The position numbers were made by a program, and so were the translations under genes. From the NCBI RefSeq assembly GCF_051014685.1, contig NW_027478385.1, positions 9,424,001-9,488,000 on the forward strand: a stretch of DNA of 64,000 nt, given 5' to 3'. Positions 25,809 to 37,340 of this stretch are shown one piece after another (position 1 is the stretch's first letter; each line of letters opens with the position of its first letter). The DNA comes from Ptiloglossa arizonensis. Taxonomy: Eukaryota; Arthropoda; Insecta; Hymenoptera; Colletidae. The notes under the pieces are model-generated. The model saw nothing but the letters and a program-made list of their open reading frames with translations, ran no database searches and had not been told where the DNA came from.

Positions 25809-27039
25809 GGTTGTAATCGGGCGTGTTTCTACTTTCAGACGCAATAGGAATTTCTGGGTTAGGTCAATCCGTTTGCGAGATATGGGAGTTTGAAGCCAAG
25901 AAATGGTTGAGAAGAAAACAAATTTTTCGCACTTGTGCTGCTCCAAACGCTTAACCAGAATGGCCTTGGGAAAAAATACACATACCGTTGTAATCGGGCG
26001 AGTTTCTACTTTCAGATGAAACAGGAATTTTTGGGTTAGGTCAATCCGTTCGCGAGATATGGGAGTTTGAACCCAAGAAATGGTTGAGAAGGCAAAAAAT
26101 TTTTCGCAATTCTGCTGCTCCAAACGCTTATCCAGAATGGCCTAGGGAAAAAATGCACATACCGTTGTAATCGGGAGAGTTTCTACTTTCAGATGCAATA
26201 GGAATTTTTGGGCTAGGTCAATCCGTTCGCGAGATATGGGAGTTTGAAGCCACGAAATGGTTGAGAAGGCAAAAAATTTTTAGCACTTCTGCTGCTCCAA
26301 ACGCTTAACCAGAATGGCCTAGGGAAAAAATACACATACGGTTGTAATCGGGCGTGTTTCTACTTTCAGACGCAATAGGAATTTCTGGGTTAGGTCAATC
26401 CGTTCGCGAGATATGGGAGTTTGAAGCCAAGAAATGGTTGAGAAGAAAACAAATTTTTCGCACTTGTGCTGCTCCAAACGCTTATCCAGAATGGCCTAGG
26501 GAAAAAATACACATACCGCTGTAATCGGGTGAGTTTCTACTTTCAGATGCAGTAGGAATTTTTGGGCTAGGTCAATCCGTTCGCGAGATATGGGAGTTTG
26601 AAGCCACGAAATGGTTGAGAAGGCAAAAAATTTTTAGCACTTCTGCTGCTCCAAACGCTTAACCAGAATGGCCTAGGGAAAAAATACACATACGGTTGTA
26701 ATCGGGCGTGTTTCTACTTTCAGACGCAATAGGAATTTCTGGGTTAGGTCAATCCGTTCGTGAGATATGGGAGTTTGAAGCCAAGAAATGGTTGAGAAGA
26801 AAACAAATTTTTCGCACTTGTGCTGCTCCAAACGCTTAACCAGAATGGCCTTGGGAAAAAATACACATACCGTTGTAATCGGGCGAGTTTCTACTTTCAG
26901 ATGAAACAGGAATTTTTGGGTTAGGTCAATCCGTTCGCGAGATATGGGAGTTTGAACCCAAGAAATGGTTGAGAAGGCAAAAAATTTTTCGCAATTCTGC
27001 TGCTCCAAACGCTTATCCAGAATGGCCTAGGGAAAAAAT
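25616..27039 (+). repeat. Nested 3- and 5-monomer duplications
   Basis: Bases 25616-25953 match 26147-26484 at an offset of 531 bp (3 units), with one difference at 25874 (GTTTGCGAG against GTTCGCGAG). Bases 25668-26154 match 26553-27039 at an offset of 885 bp (5 units), with GTTCGTGAG near 26757 as a private change. The overlap of two offsets within 1.4 kb shows at least two separate exchange events whose breakpoints fall inside monomers. Confidence 0.75.
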
Positions 27040-30000
27040 ACACATACCGCTGTAATCGGGTGAGTTTCTACTTTCAGATGCAGTAGGAATTTTTGGGTTA
27101 GGTCAATCCGTTCGCGAGATATGGGAGTTTGAAGCCAAGAAATGGTTGAGAAGGCAAAAAATTTTTCGCAATTCTGCTGCTCCAAACGGTTAACCAGAAT
27201 GGCCTAGGGAAAAAATACACATACCGTTGTAATCGGGCGAGTTTCTACTTTCAGACGCAACAGGAATATTTGGGTTAGGTCAATCCGTTCGCGAGATATG
27301 GGAGTTTGAAGCAAAGAAATGGTTGAGAAGACAACAAATTTTTCGCACTTCTGCTGCTCCAAACGCTTAACCAGAATGGCCTTGGGAAAAAATACACATA
27401 CCGTTGTAATCGGGCGAGTTTCTACTTTCAGACGCAACAGGAATATTTGGGTTAGGTCTATCCGTTCGCGAGATATGGGAGTTTGAAGCAAAGAAATGGT
27501 TGAGAAGACAACAAATTTTTCGCACTTCTGCTGCTCCAAACGCTTAACCAGAAGGGCCTTGGGAAAAAATACACATACCGTTGTAATCGGGCGAGTTTCT
27601 ACTTTCAGACGCAACAGGAATTTTTGGGTTAGGTCAATCCGTTCGCGAGATATGGGAGTTTGAAGCCAAGAAATGGTTGAGAAGGCAAAAAATTTTTCGC
27701 AATTCTGCTGCTCTAAACGCTTAACCAGAATGGCCTAGGGAAAAAATACACGTACCGCTGTAATCGGGCGAGTTTCTACTTTCAGATGCAATAGGAATTT
27801 TTGGGTTAGGTCAATCCGTTCGCGAGATATGGGAGTTTGAAGCCAAGAAATGGTTGAGAAGGCAAACAATTTTTCGCAATTCTGCTGCTCCAAACGCTTA
27901 ACCAGAATGGCCTAGGGAAAAAATACACATACCGTTGTAATCGGGCGAGTTTCTACTTTCAGACGCAACAGGAATTTTTGGGTTAGGTCAATCCGTTCGC
28001 GAGATACGGGAGTTTGAAGCCAAGAAATGGTTGAGAAGGCAAAAAATTTTTCGCAATTCTGCTGCTCCAAACGCTTATCCAGAATGGCCTAGGGAAAAAA
28101 TACACATACCGTTGTAATCGGGCGAGTTTCTACTTTCAGACGCAACAAGAATATTTGGGTTATGTCAATCCGTTCGCGAGATATGGGAGTTTGAAGCAAA
28201 GAAATGGTTGAGAAGACAACAAATTTTTCGCACTTCTGCTGCTCCAAACGCTTAACCAGAATGGCCTTGGGAAAAATACACATACCGTTGTAATCGGGCG
28301 AGTTTCTACTTTCAGATGCAACAGGAATTTTTGGGTTAGGTCAATCCGTTCTCAAGATATGGGACTTTGAAGCCAAGAAATGGTTGAGAAGGCAAAAAAT
28401 TTTTCGCAATTCTGCTGTTCTAAACGCTTAACCAGAATGGCCTGGGGAAAAAATACACATACCGTTGTAATCGGGCGAGTTTCTACTTTCAGACGCAACA
28501 GGAATATTTGGGTTAGGTCTATCCGTTCGCGAGATATGGGAGTTTGAAGCAAAGAAATGGTTGAGAAGACAACAAATTTTTCGCACTTCTGCTGCTCCAA
28601 ACGCTTAACCAGAATGGCCTTGGGAAAAAATACACATACCGTTGTAATCGGGCGAGTTTCTTCTTTCAGACGCAACACGAATATTTGGGTTAGGTCTATC
28701 CGTTCGCGAGATATGGGTGTTTGAAGCAAAGAAATGGTTGAGAAGACAACAAATTTTTCGCACTTCTGCTGATCCAAACGCTTAACCAGAATGGCCTTGG
28801 GAAAAAATACACATACCGTTGTAATCGGGCGAGTTTCTACTTTCAGACGCAACACGAATTTTTGGGTTAGGTCAATCCGTTCGCGAGATATGGGAGTTTG
28901 AAGCCAAGAAATGGTTGAGAAGGCAAAAAATTTTTCGCAATTCTGCTGCTCTAAACGCTTAACCAGAATGGCCTAGGGAAAAAATACACATACCGTTGTA
29001 ATCGGGCGAGTTTCTACTTTCAGACGCAACAGGAATTTTTGGGTTAGGTCAATCCGTTCGCGAGATATGGGAGTTTGAAGCCAAGAAATGGTTGAGAAGG
29101 CAAACAATTTTTCGCACTTCTGCTGCTTCAAACGCTTAACCAGAATGGCCTAGTGAAAAAATGCACATACCGTTGTAATCGGGAGAGTTTCTACTTTCAG
29201 ATGCAATAGGAATTTTTGGGCTAGGTCAATCCGTTCGCGAGATATGGGAGTTTGAACCCAAGAAATGGTTGAGAAGGCAAAAAATTTTTCGCAATTCTGC
29301 TGCTCCAAACGCTTATCCAGAATGGCCTAGGGAAAAAATACACATACCGCTGTAATCGGGTGAGTTTCTACTTTCAGATGCCGTAGGAATTTTTGGGTTA
29401 GGTCAATCCGTTCGCGAGATATGGGAGTTTGAAGCCAAGAAATGGTTGAGAAGGCAAAAAATTTTTCGCAATTCTGCTGCTCCAAACGGTTAACCAGAAT
29501 GGCCTAGGGAAAAAATACACATACCGTTGTAATCGGGCGAGTTTCTACTTTCAGACGCAACAGGAATATTTGGGTTAGGTCAATCCGTTCGCGAGATATG
29601 GGAGTTTGAAGCAAAGAAATGGTTGAGAAGACAACAAATTTTTCGCACTTCTGCTGCTCCAAACGCTTAACCAGAATGGCCTTGGGAAAAAATACACATA
29701 CCGTTGTAATCGGGCGAGTTTCTACTTTCAGACGCAACAGGAATATTTGGGTTAGGTCTATCCGTTCGCGAGATATGGGAGTTTGAAGCAAAGAAATGGT
29801 TGAGAAGACAACAAATTTTTCGCACTTCTGCTGCTCCAAACGCTTAACCAGAATGGCCTTGGGAAAAAGTACACATACCGTTGTAATCGGGCGAGTTTCT
29901 ACTTTCAGACGCAACAGGAATTTTTGGGTTAGGTCAATCCGTTCGCGAGATATGGGAGTTTGAAGCCAAGAAATGGTTGAGAAGGCAAAAAATTTTTCGC

Positions 30001-30203
30001 AATTCTGCTGCTCTAAACGCTTAACCAGAATGGCCTAGGGAAAAAATACACGTACCGCTGTAATCGGGCGAGTTTCTACTTTCAGATGCAATAGGAATTT
30101 TTGGGTTAGGTCAATCCGTTCGCGAGATATGGGAGTTTGAAGCCAAGAAATGGTTGAGAAGGCAAAAAATTTTTCGCAATTCTGCTGCTCCAAACGCTTA
30201 ACC
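26821..30203 (+). repeat. Rearranged copy of about 18.7-22.5 kb
   Basis: This block aligns to bases from 18,680 onward with a stepped offset: 8141 bp at first, 7787 bp near 27.86 kb and 7610 bp from about 28.05 kb. The copy has thus lost three monomers in two steps relative to the left block. It shares GAAGGGCC, the ATACGGG box variant, the A5 contraction (28272) and GCAACACGAAT/ATGGGTGTTTG. Here the altered box reads TTCTCAAGATATGGG (from 28349). The similarity fades near 30.2 kb. Confidence 0.72.
27995..28011 (+). other. Complete CENP-B core motif match
   Basis: GTTCGCGAGATACGGGA matches all fixed core positions. It lies in the rearranged copy of the 18.7-22.5 kb block and corresponds to 20208-20224, differing from it only at the unconstrained first base. 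Confidence 0.5.
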
Positions 30204-30898
30204 AGCATGGCCTAGGGAAAAAATACACATACCGCTGTAATCGGGTGAGTTTCTACTTTCAGATGCAGTAGGAATTTTTGGGTTAGGTCAATCCGTTCGC
30301 GAGATATGGGAGTTTGAAGCTAAGAAATGGTTGAGAAGGCAAAAAATTTTTCGCAATTCTGCTGCTCCAAACGCTTAACCAGAATGGCCTAGGGAAAAAA
30401 TACACATACCGCTGTAATCGGGTGAGTTTCTACTTTCAGATGCAGTAGGAATTTTTGGGTTAGGTCAATCCGTTCGCGAGATATGGGAGTTTGAAGCCAA
30501 GAAATGGTTGAGAAGGCAAACAATTTTTCGCAATTCTGCTGCTCCAAACGCTTAACCAGAATGGCCTAGGGAAAAAATACACATACCGTTGTAATCGGGC
30601 GAGTTTCTACTTTCAGACGCAACAGGAATTTTTGGGTTAGGTCAATCCGTTCGCGAGATATGGGAGTTTGAAGCCAAGAAATGGTTGAGAAGGCAAACAA
30701 TTTTTCGCACTTCTGCTGCTTCAAACGCTTAACCAGAATGGCCTAGTGAAAAAATGCACATACCGTTGTAATCGGGAGAGTTTCTACCTTCAGATGCAAT
30801 AGGAATTTTTGGGCTAGGTCAATCCGTTCGCGAGATATGGGAGTTTGAAGCCACGAAATGGTTGAGAAGGCAAAAAATTTTTAGCACTTCTGCTGCTC
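30204..30898 (+). repeat. Linking monomers
   Basis: About four units: GAAGCTAAG, GGCAAACAA, CCTAGTGAAAAAATGCAC and GAAGCCACG subtypes in the usual first-domain order. They carry a private TCTACCTTCAG near 30,783. No gene is seen. Confidence 0.7.
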
Positions 30899-33800
30899 CA
30901 AACGCTTAACCAGAATGGCCTAGGGAAAAAATACACATACGGTTGTAATCGGGCGTGTTTCTACTTTCAGACGCAATAGGAATTTCTGGGTTAGGTCAAT
31001 CCGTTCGCGAGATATGGGAGTTTGAAGCCAAGAAATGGTTGAGAAGACAACAAATTTTTCGCACTTCTGCTGCTCCAAACGCTTAACCAGAATGGCCTTG
31101 GGAAAAATACACATACCGTTGTAATCGGGCGAGTTTCTACTTTCAGGTGCAACAGGAATTTTTGGGTTAGGTCAATCCGTTCTCGAGATATTGGACTTTG
31201 AAGCCAAGAAATGGTTGAGAAGGCAAAAAATTTTTCGCAATTCTGCTGTTCTAAACGCTTAACCAGAATGGCCTGGGGAAAAAATACACGTACCGCTGTA
31301 ATCGGGCGAGTTTCTACTTTCAGATGCAATAGGAATTTTTGGGTTAGGTCCATCCGTTCGCGAGATATGGTAGTTTGAAGCCAAGAAATGGTTGAGAAGG
31401 CAAAAAATTTTTCGCAATTCTGCTGTTCTAAACGCTTAACCAGAATGGCCTGGGGAAAAAATACACGTACCGCTGTAATCGGGCGAGTTTCTACTTTCAG
31501 ATGCAATAGGAATTTTTGGGTTAGGTCAATCCGTTCGCGAGATATGGGAGTTTGAAGCCAAGAAATGGTTGAGAAGGCAAAAAATTTTTCGCAATTCTGC
31601 TGCTCCAAACGCTTATCCAGAATGGCCTAGGGAAAAAATACACATACCGCTGTAATCGGGTGAGTTTCTACTTTCAGATGCAGTAGGAATTTTTGGGTTA
31701 GGTCAATCCGTTCGCGAGATATGGGAGTTTGAAGCCAAGAAATGGTTGAGAAGGCAAAAAATTTTTCGCAATTCTGCTGCTCCAAACGGTTAACCAGAAT
31801 GGCCTAGGGAAAAAATACACATACCGTTGTAATCGGGCGAGTTTCTACTTTCAGACGCAACAGGAATATTTGGGTTAGGTCAATCCGTTCGCGAGATATG
31901 GGAGTTTGAAGCCAAGAAATGGTTGAGAAGGCAAAAAATTTTTCGCAATTCTGCTGCTCCAAACGCTTAACCAGAATGGGCTAGGGAAAAAATATACGTA
32001 CCGTTGTAATCGGGCGAGTTTCTACTTTCAGATGCAACGGGAATTTTTGGGTTAGGTCAATCCGTTCGCGAGATATGGGAGTTTGAAGCCAAGAAATGGT
32101 TGAGAAGGCAAAAAATTTTTCGCATTTCTGCTGCTCCAAACGCTTAACCAGAGTGGCCTAGGGAGAAAATACACATAGCGCTGTAATCGGGTGAGTTTCT
32201 ACTTTCAGATGCAGTAGGAATTTTTGGGTTAGGTCAATCCGTTCGCGAGATATGGGAGTTTGAAGCCAAGAAACGGTTGAGATGGCAAAAAAATTTTCGC
32301 AATTCGGCTGCTCTAAACGCTTAACCAGAATGGCCTGGGGAAAAAATAAACGTACCGCTGTAATCGGGCGAGTTTCTACTTTCAGATGCAATAGGAATTT
32401 TTGGGTTAGTTCCATCAGTTCGCGAGATATGGTAGTTTGAAGCCAAGAAATGGTTGAGAAGGCAAAAAATTTTTCGCAATTCTGCTGCTCCAAACGCTTA
32501 ACCAGAATGGCCTAGGGAAAAAATACACATACCGCTGTAATCGGGTGAGTTTCTACTTTCAGATGCAGTAGGAATTTTTGGGTTAGGTCAATCCGTTCGC
32601 GAGATATGGGAGTTTGAAGCTAAGAAATGGTTGAGAAGGCAAAAAATTTTTCGCAATTCTGCTGCTCCAAACGCTTAACCAGAATGGCCTAGGGAAAAAA
32701 TACACATACCGCTGTAATCGGGTGAGTTTCTACTTTCAGATGCAGTAGGAATTTTTGGGTTAGGTCAATCCGTTCGCGAGATATGGGAGTTTGAAGCCAA
32801 GAAATGGTTGAGAAGGCAAACAATTTTTCGCAATTCTGCTGCTCCAAACGCTTAACCAGAATGGCCTAGGGAAAAAATACACATACCGTTGTAATCGGGC
32901 GAGTTTCTACTTTCAGACGCAACAGGAATTTTTGGGTTAGGTCAATCCGTTCGCGAGATATGGGAGTTTGAAGCCAAGAAATGGTTGAGAAGGCAAACAA
33001 TTTTTCGCACTTCTGCTGCTTCAAACGCTTAACCAGAATGGCCTAGTGAAAAAATGCACATACCGTTGTAATCGGGAGAGTTTCTACTTTCAGATGCAAT
33101 AGGAATTTTTGGGCTAGGTCAATCCGTTCGCGAGATATGGGAGTTTGAAGCCACGAAATGGTTGAGAAGGCAAAAAATTTTTAGCACTTCTGCTGCTCCA
33201 AACGCTTAACCAGAATGGCCTAGGGAAAAAATACACATACGGTTGTAATCGGGCGTGTTTCTACTTTCAGACGCAATAGGAATTTCTGGGTTAGGTCAAT
33301 CCGTTCGCGAGATATGGGAGTTTGAAGCCAAGAAATGGTTGAGAAGACAACAAATTTTTCGCACTTCTGCTGCTCCAAACGCTTAACCAGAATGGCCTTG
33401 GGAAAAAATACACATACCGTTGTAATCGGGCGAGTTTCTACTTTCAGACGCAACAGGAATTTTTGGGTTAGGTCAATCCGTTCGCGAGATATGGGAGTTT
33501 GAACCCAAGAAATGGTTGAGAAGGCAAAAAATTTTTCGCAATTCTGCTGCTCTAAACGCTTAACCAGAATGGCCTAGGGGAAAAATACACGTACCGCTGT
33601 AATCGGGCGAGTTTCTACTTTCAGATGCAATAGGAATTTTTGGGTTAGGTCAATCCGTTCGCGAGATATGGGAGTTTGAAGCCAAGAAATGGTTGAGAAG
33701 GCAAACAATTTTTCGCAATTCTGCTGCTCCAAACGCTTAACCAGAATGGCCTAGGGAAAAAATACACATACCGTTGTAATCGGGCGAGTTTCTACTTTCA

Positions 33801-36800
33801 GACGCAACAGGAATTTTTGGGTTAGGTCAATCCGTTCGCGAGATATGGGAGTTTGAAGCCAAGAAATGGTTGAGAAGGCAAACAATTTTTCGCACTTCTG
33901 CTGCTTCAAACGCTTAACCAGAATGGCCTAGTGAAAAAATGCACATACCGTTGTAATCGGGAGAGTTTCTACTTTCAGGTGCAACAGGAATTTTTGGGTT
34001 AGGTCAATCCGTTCTCGAGATATTGGACTTTGAAGCCAAGAAATGGTTGAGAAGGCAAAAAATTTTTCGCAATTCTGCTGCTCCAAACGCTTAACCAGAA
34101 TGGGCTAGGGAAAAAATATACGTACCGTTGTAATCGGGCGAGTTTCTACTTTCAGATGCAACAGGAATTTTTGGGTTAGGTCAATCCGTTCGCGAGATAT
34201 GGGAGTTTGAAGCCAAGAAATGGTTGAGAAGGCAAACAATTTTTCGCACTTCTGCTGCTTCAAACGCTTAACCAGAATGGCCTAGGGAAAAAATACACAT
34301 ACGGTTGTAATCGGGCGTGTTTCTACTTTCAGACGCAATAGGAATTTCTGGGTTAGGTCAATCCGTTCGCGAGATATGGGAGTTTGAAGCCAAGAAATGG
34401 TTGAGAAGACAACAAATTTTTCGCACTTCTGCTGCTCCAAACGCTTAACCAGAATGGCCTTGGGAAAAATACACATACCGTTGTAATCGGGCGAGTTTCT
34501 ACTTTCAGGTGCAACAGGAATTTTTGGGTTAGGTCAATCCGTTCTCGAGATATTGGACTTTGAAGCCAAGAAATGGTTGAGAAGGCAAAAAATTTTTCGC
34601 AATTCTGCTGTTCTAAACGCTTAACCAGAATGGCCTGGGGAAAAAATACACGTACCGCTGTAATCGGGCGAGTTTCTACTTTCAGATGCAATAGGAATTT
34701 TTGGGTTAGGTCCATCCGTTCGCGAGATATGGTAGTTTGAAGCCAAGAAATGGTTGAGAAGGCAAAAAATTTTTCGCAATTCTGCTGTTCTAAACGCTTA
34801 ACCAGAATGGCCTGGGGAAAAAATACACGTACCGCTGTAATCGGGCGAGTTTCTACTTTCAGATGCAATAGGAATTTTTGGGTTAGGTCAATCCGTTCGC
34901 GAGATATGGGAGTTTGAAGCCAAGAAATGGTTGAGAAGGCAAAAAATTTTTCGCAATTCTGCTGCTCCAAACGCTTATCCAGAATGGCCTAGGGAAAAAA
35001 TACACATACCGCTGTAATCGGGTGAGTTTCTACTTTCAGATGCAGTAGGAATTTTTGGGTTAGGTCAATCCGTTCGCGAGATATGGGAGTTTGAAGCCAA
35101 GAAATGGTTGAGAAGGCAAAAAATTTTTCGCAATTCTGCTGCTCCAAACGGTTAACCAGAATGGCCTAGGGAAAAAATACACATACCGTTGTAATCGGGC
35201 GAGTTTCTACTTTCAGACGCAACAGGAATATTTGGGTTAGGTCAATCCGTTCGCGAGATATGGGAGTTTGAAGCCAAGAAATGGTTGAGAAGGCAAAAAA
35301 TTTTTCGCAATTCTGCTGCTCCAAACGCTTAACCAGAATGGGCTAGGGAAAAAATATACGTACCGTTGTAATCGGGCGAGTTTCTACTTTCAGATGCAAC
35401 GGGAATTTTTGGGTTAGGTCAATCCGTTCGCGAGATATGGGAGTTTGAAGCCAAGAAATGGTTGAGAAGGCAAAAAATTTTTCGCATTTCTGCTGCTCCA
35501 AACGCTTAACCAGAGTGGCCTAGGGAGAAAATACACATAGCGCTGTAATCGGGTGAGTTTCTACTTTCAGATGCAGTAGGAATTTTTGGGTTAGGTCAAT
35601 CCGTTCGCGAGATATGGGAGTTTGAAGCCAAGAAACGGTTGAGATGGCAAAAAAATTTTCGCAATTCGGCTGCTCTAAACGCTTAACCAGAATGGCCTGG
35701 GGAAAAAATAAACGTACCGCTGTAATCGGGCGAGTTTCTACTTTCAGATGCAATAGGAATTTTTGGGTTAGTTCCATCAGTTCGCGAGATATGGTAGTTT
35801 GAAGCCAAGAAATGGTTGAGAAGGCAAAAAATTTTTCGCAATTCTGCTGCTCCAAACGCTTAACCAGAATGGCCTAGGGAAAAAATACACATACCGCTGT
35901 AATCGGGTGAGTTTCTACTTTCAGATGCAGTAGGAATTTTTGGGTTAGGTCAATCCGTTCGCGAGATATGGGAGTTTGAAGCTAAGAAATGGTTGAGAAG
36001 GCAAAAAATTTTTCGCAATTCTGCTGCTCCAAACGCTTAACCAGAATGGCCTAGGGAAAAAATACACATACCGCTGTAATCGGGTGAGTTTCTACTTTCA
36101 GATGCAGTAGGAATTTTTGGGTTAGGTCAATCCGTTCGCGAGATATGGGAGTTTGAAGCCAAGAAATGGTTGAGAAGGCAAACAATTTTTCGCAATTCTG
36201 CTGCTCCAAACGCTTAACCAGAATGGCCTAGGGAAAAAATACACATACCGTTGTAATCGGGCGAGTTTCTACTTTCAGACGCAACAGGAATTTTTGGGTT
36301 AGGTCAATCCGTTCGCGAGATATGGGAGTTTGAAGCCAAGAAATGGTTGAGAAGGCAAACAATTTTTCGCACTTCTGCTGCTTCAAACGCTTAACCAGAA
36401 TGGCCTAGTGAAAAAATGCACATACCGTTGTAATCGGGAGAGTTTCTACTTTCAGATGCAATAGGAATTTTTGGGCTAGGTCAATCCGTTCGCGAGATAT
36501 GGGAGTTTGAAGCCACGAAATGGTTGAGAAGGCAAAAAATTTTTAGCACTTCTGCTGCTCCAAACGCTTAACCAGAATGGCCTAGGGAAAAAATACACAT
36601 ACGGTTGTAATCGGGCGTGTTTCTACTTTCAGACGCAATAGGAATTTCTGGGTTAGGTCAATCCGTTCGCGAGATATGGGAGTTTGAAGCCAAGAAATGG
36701 TTGAGAAGACAACAAATTTTTCGCACTTCTGCTGCTCCAAACGCTTAACCAGAATGGCCTTGGGAAAAAATACACATACCGTTGTAATCGGGCGAGTTTC

Positions 36801-37340
36801 TACTTTCAGACGCAACAGGAATTTTTGGGTTAGGTCAATCCGTTCGCGAGATATGGGAGTTTGAACCCAAGAAATGGTTGAGAAGGCAAAAAATTTTTCG
36901 CAATTCTGCTGCTCTAAACGCTTAACCAGAATGGCCTAGGGGAAAAATACACGTACCGCTGTAATCGGGCGAGTTTCTACTTTCAGATGCAATAGGAATT
37001 TTTGGGTTAGGTCAATCCGTTCGCGAGATATGGGAGTTTGAAGCCAAGAAATGGTTGAGAAGGCAAACAATTTTTCGCAATTCTGCTGCTCCAAACGCTT
37101 AACCAGAATGGCCTAGGGAAAAAATACACATACCGTTGTAATCGGGCGAGTTTCTACTTTCAGACGCAACAGGAATTTTTGGGTTAGGTCAATCCGTTCG
37201 CGAGATATGGGAGTTTGAAGCCAAGAAATGGTTGAGAAGGCAAACAATTTTTCGCACTTCTGCTGCTTCAAACGCTTAACCAGAATGGCCTAGTGAAAAA
37301 ATGCACATACCGTTGTAATCGGGAGAGTTTCTACTTTCAG
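30899..37340 (+). repeat. 19-monomer tandem duplication (3362-bp offset), copies apparently identical
   Basis: Bases 30899-33978 match 34261-37340 at an offset of 3362 bp (19 x 177 minus 1; each copy holds one A5 contraction, at 31103 and 34465). Rare markers shared in register include TTTCAGGTGC, TATTGGACTT, CAGAGTGGCC, CACATAGCGCTG, GAGATGGC with AATTCGGCTG, GTTAGTTCCATCAG and CCTAGGGGAAAAATAC. I saw no differences across about 3.08 kb. The shared stretch is shorter than the offset, so 282 bp between the copies has a different origin (see 33979-34260). Confidence 0.85.
33979..34260 (+). repeat. Mosaic junction between the two 19-monomer copies
   Basis: These 282 bp do not match the corresponding place in the other copy. 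The part near 33978 (GGTGCAACAGG with TTCTCGAGATATTGG) matches 31146 at an offset of 2832 bp (16 units). The part near 34101 (TGGGCTAGGG with AATATACG) matches 31977 at an offset of 2124 bp (12 units). The junction is therefore stitched from at least two places inside the same block, as expected from repeated exchange or conversion tracts. Confidence 0.65.
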
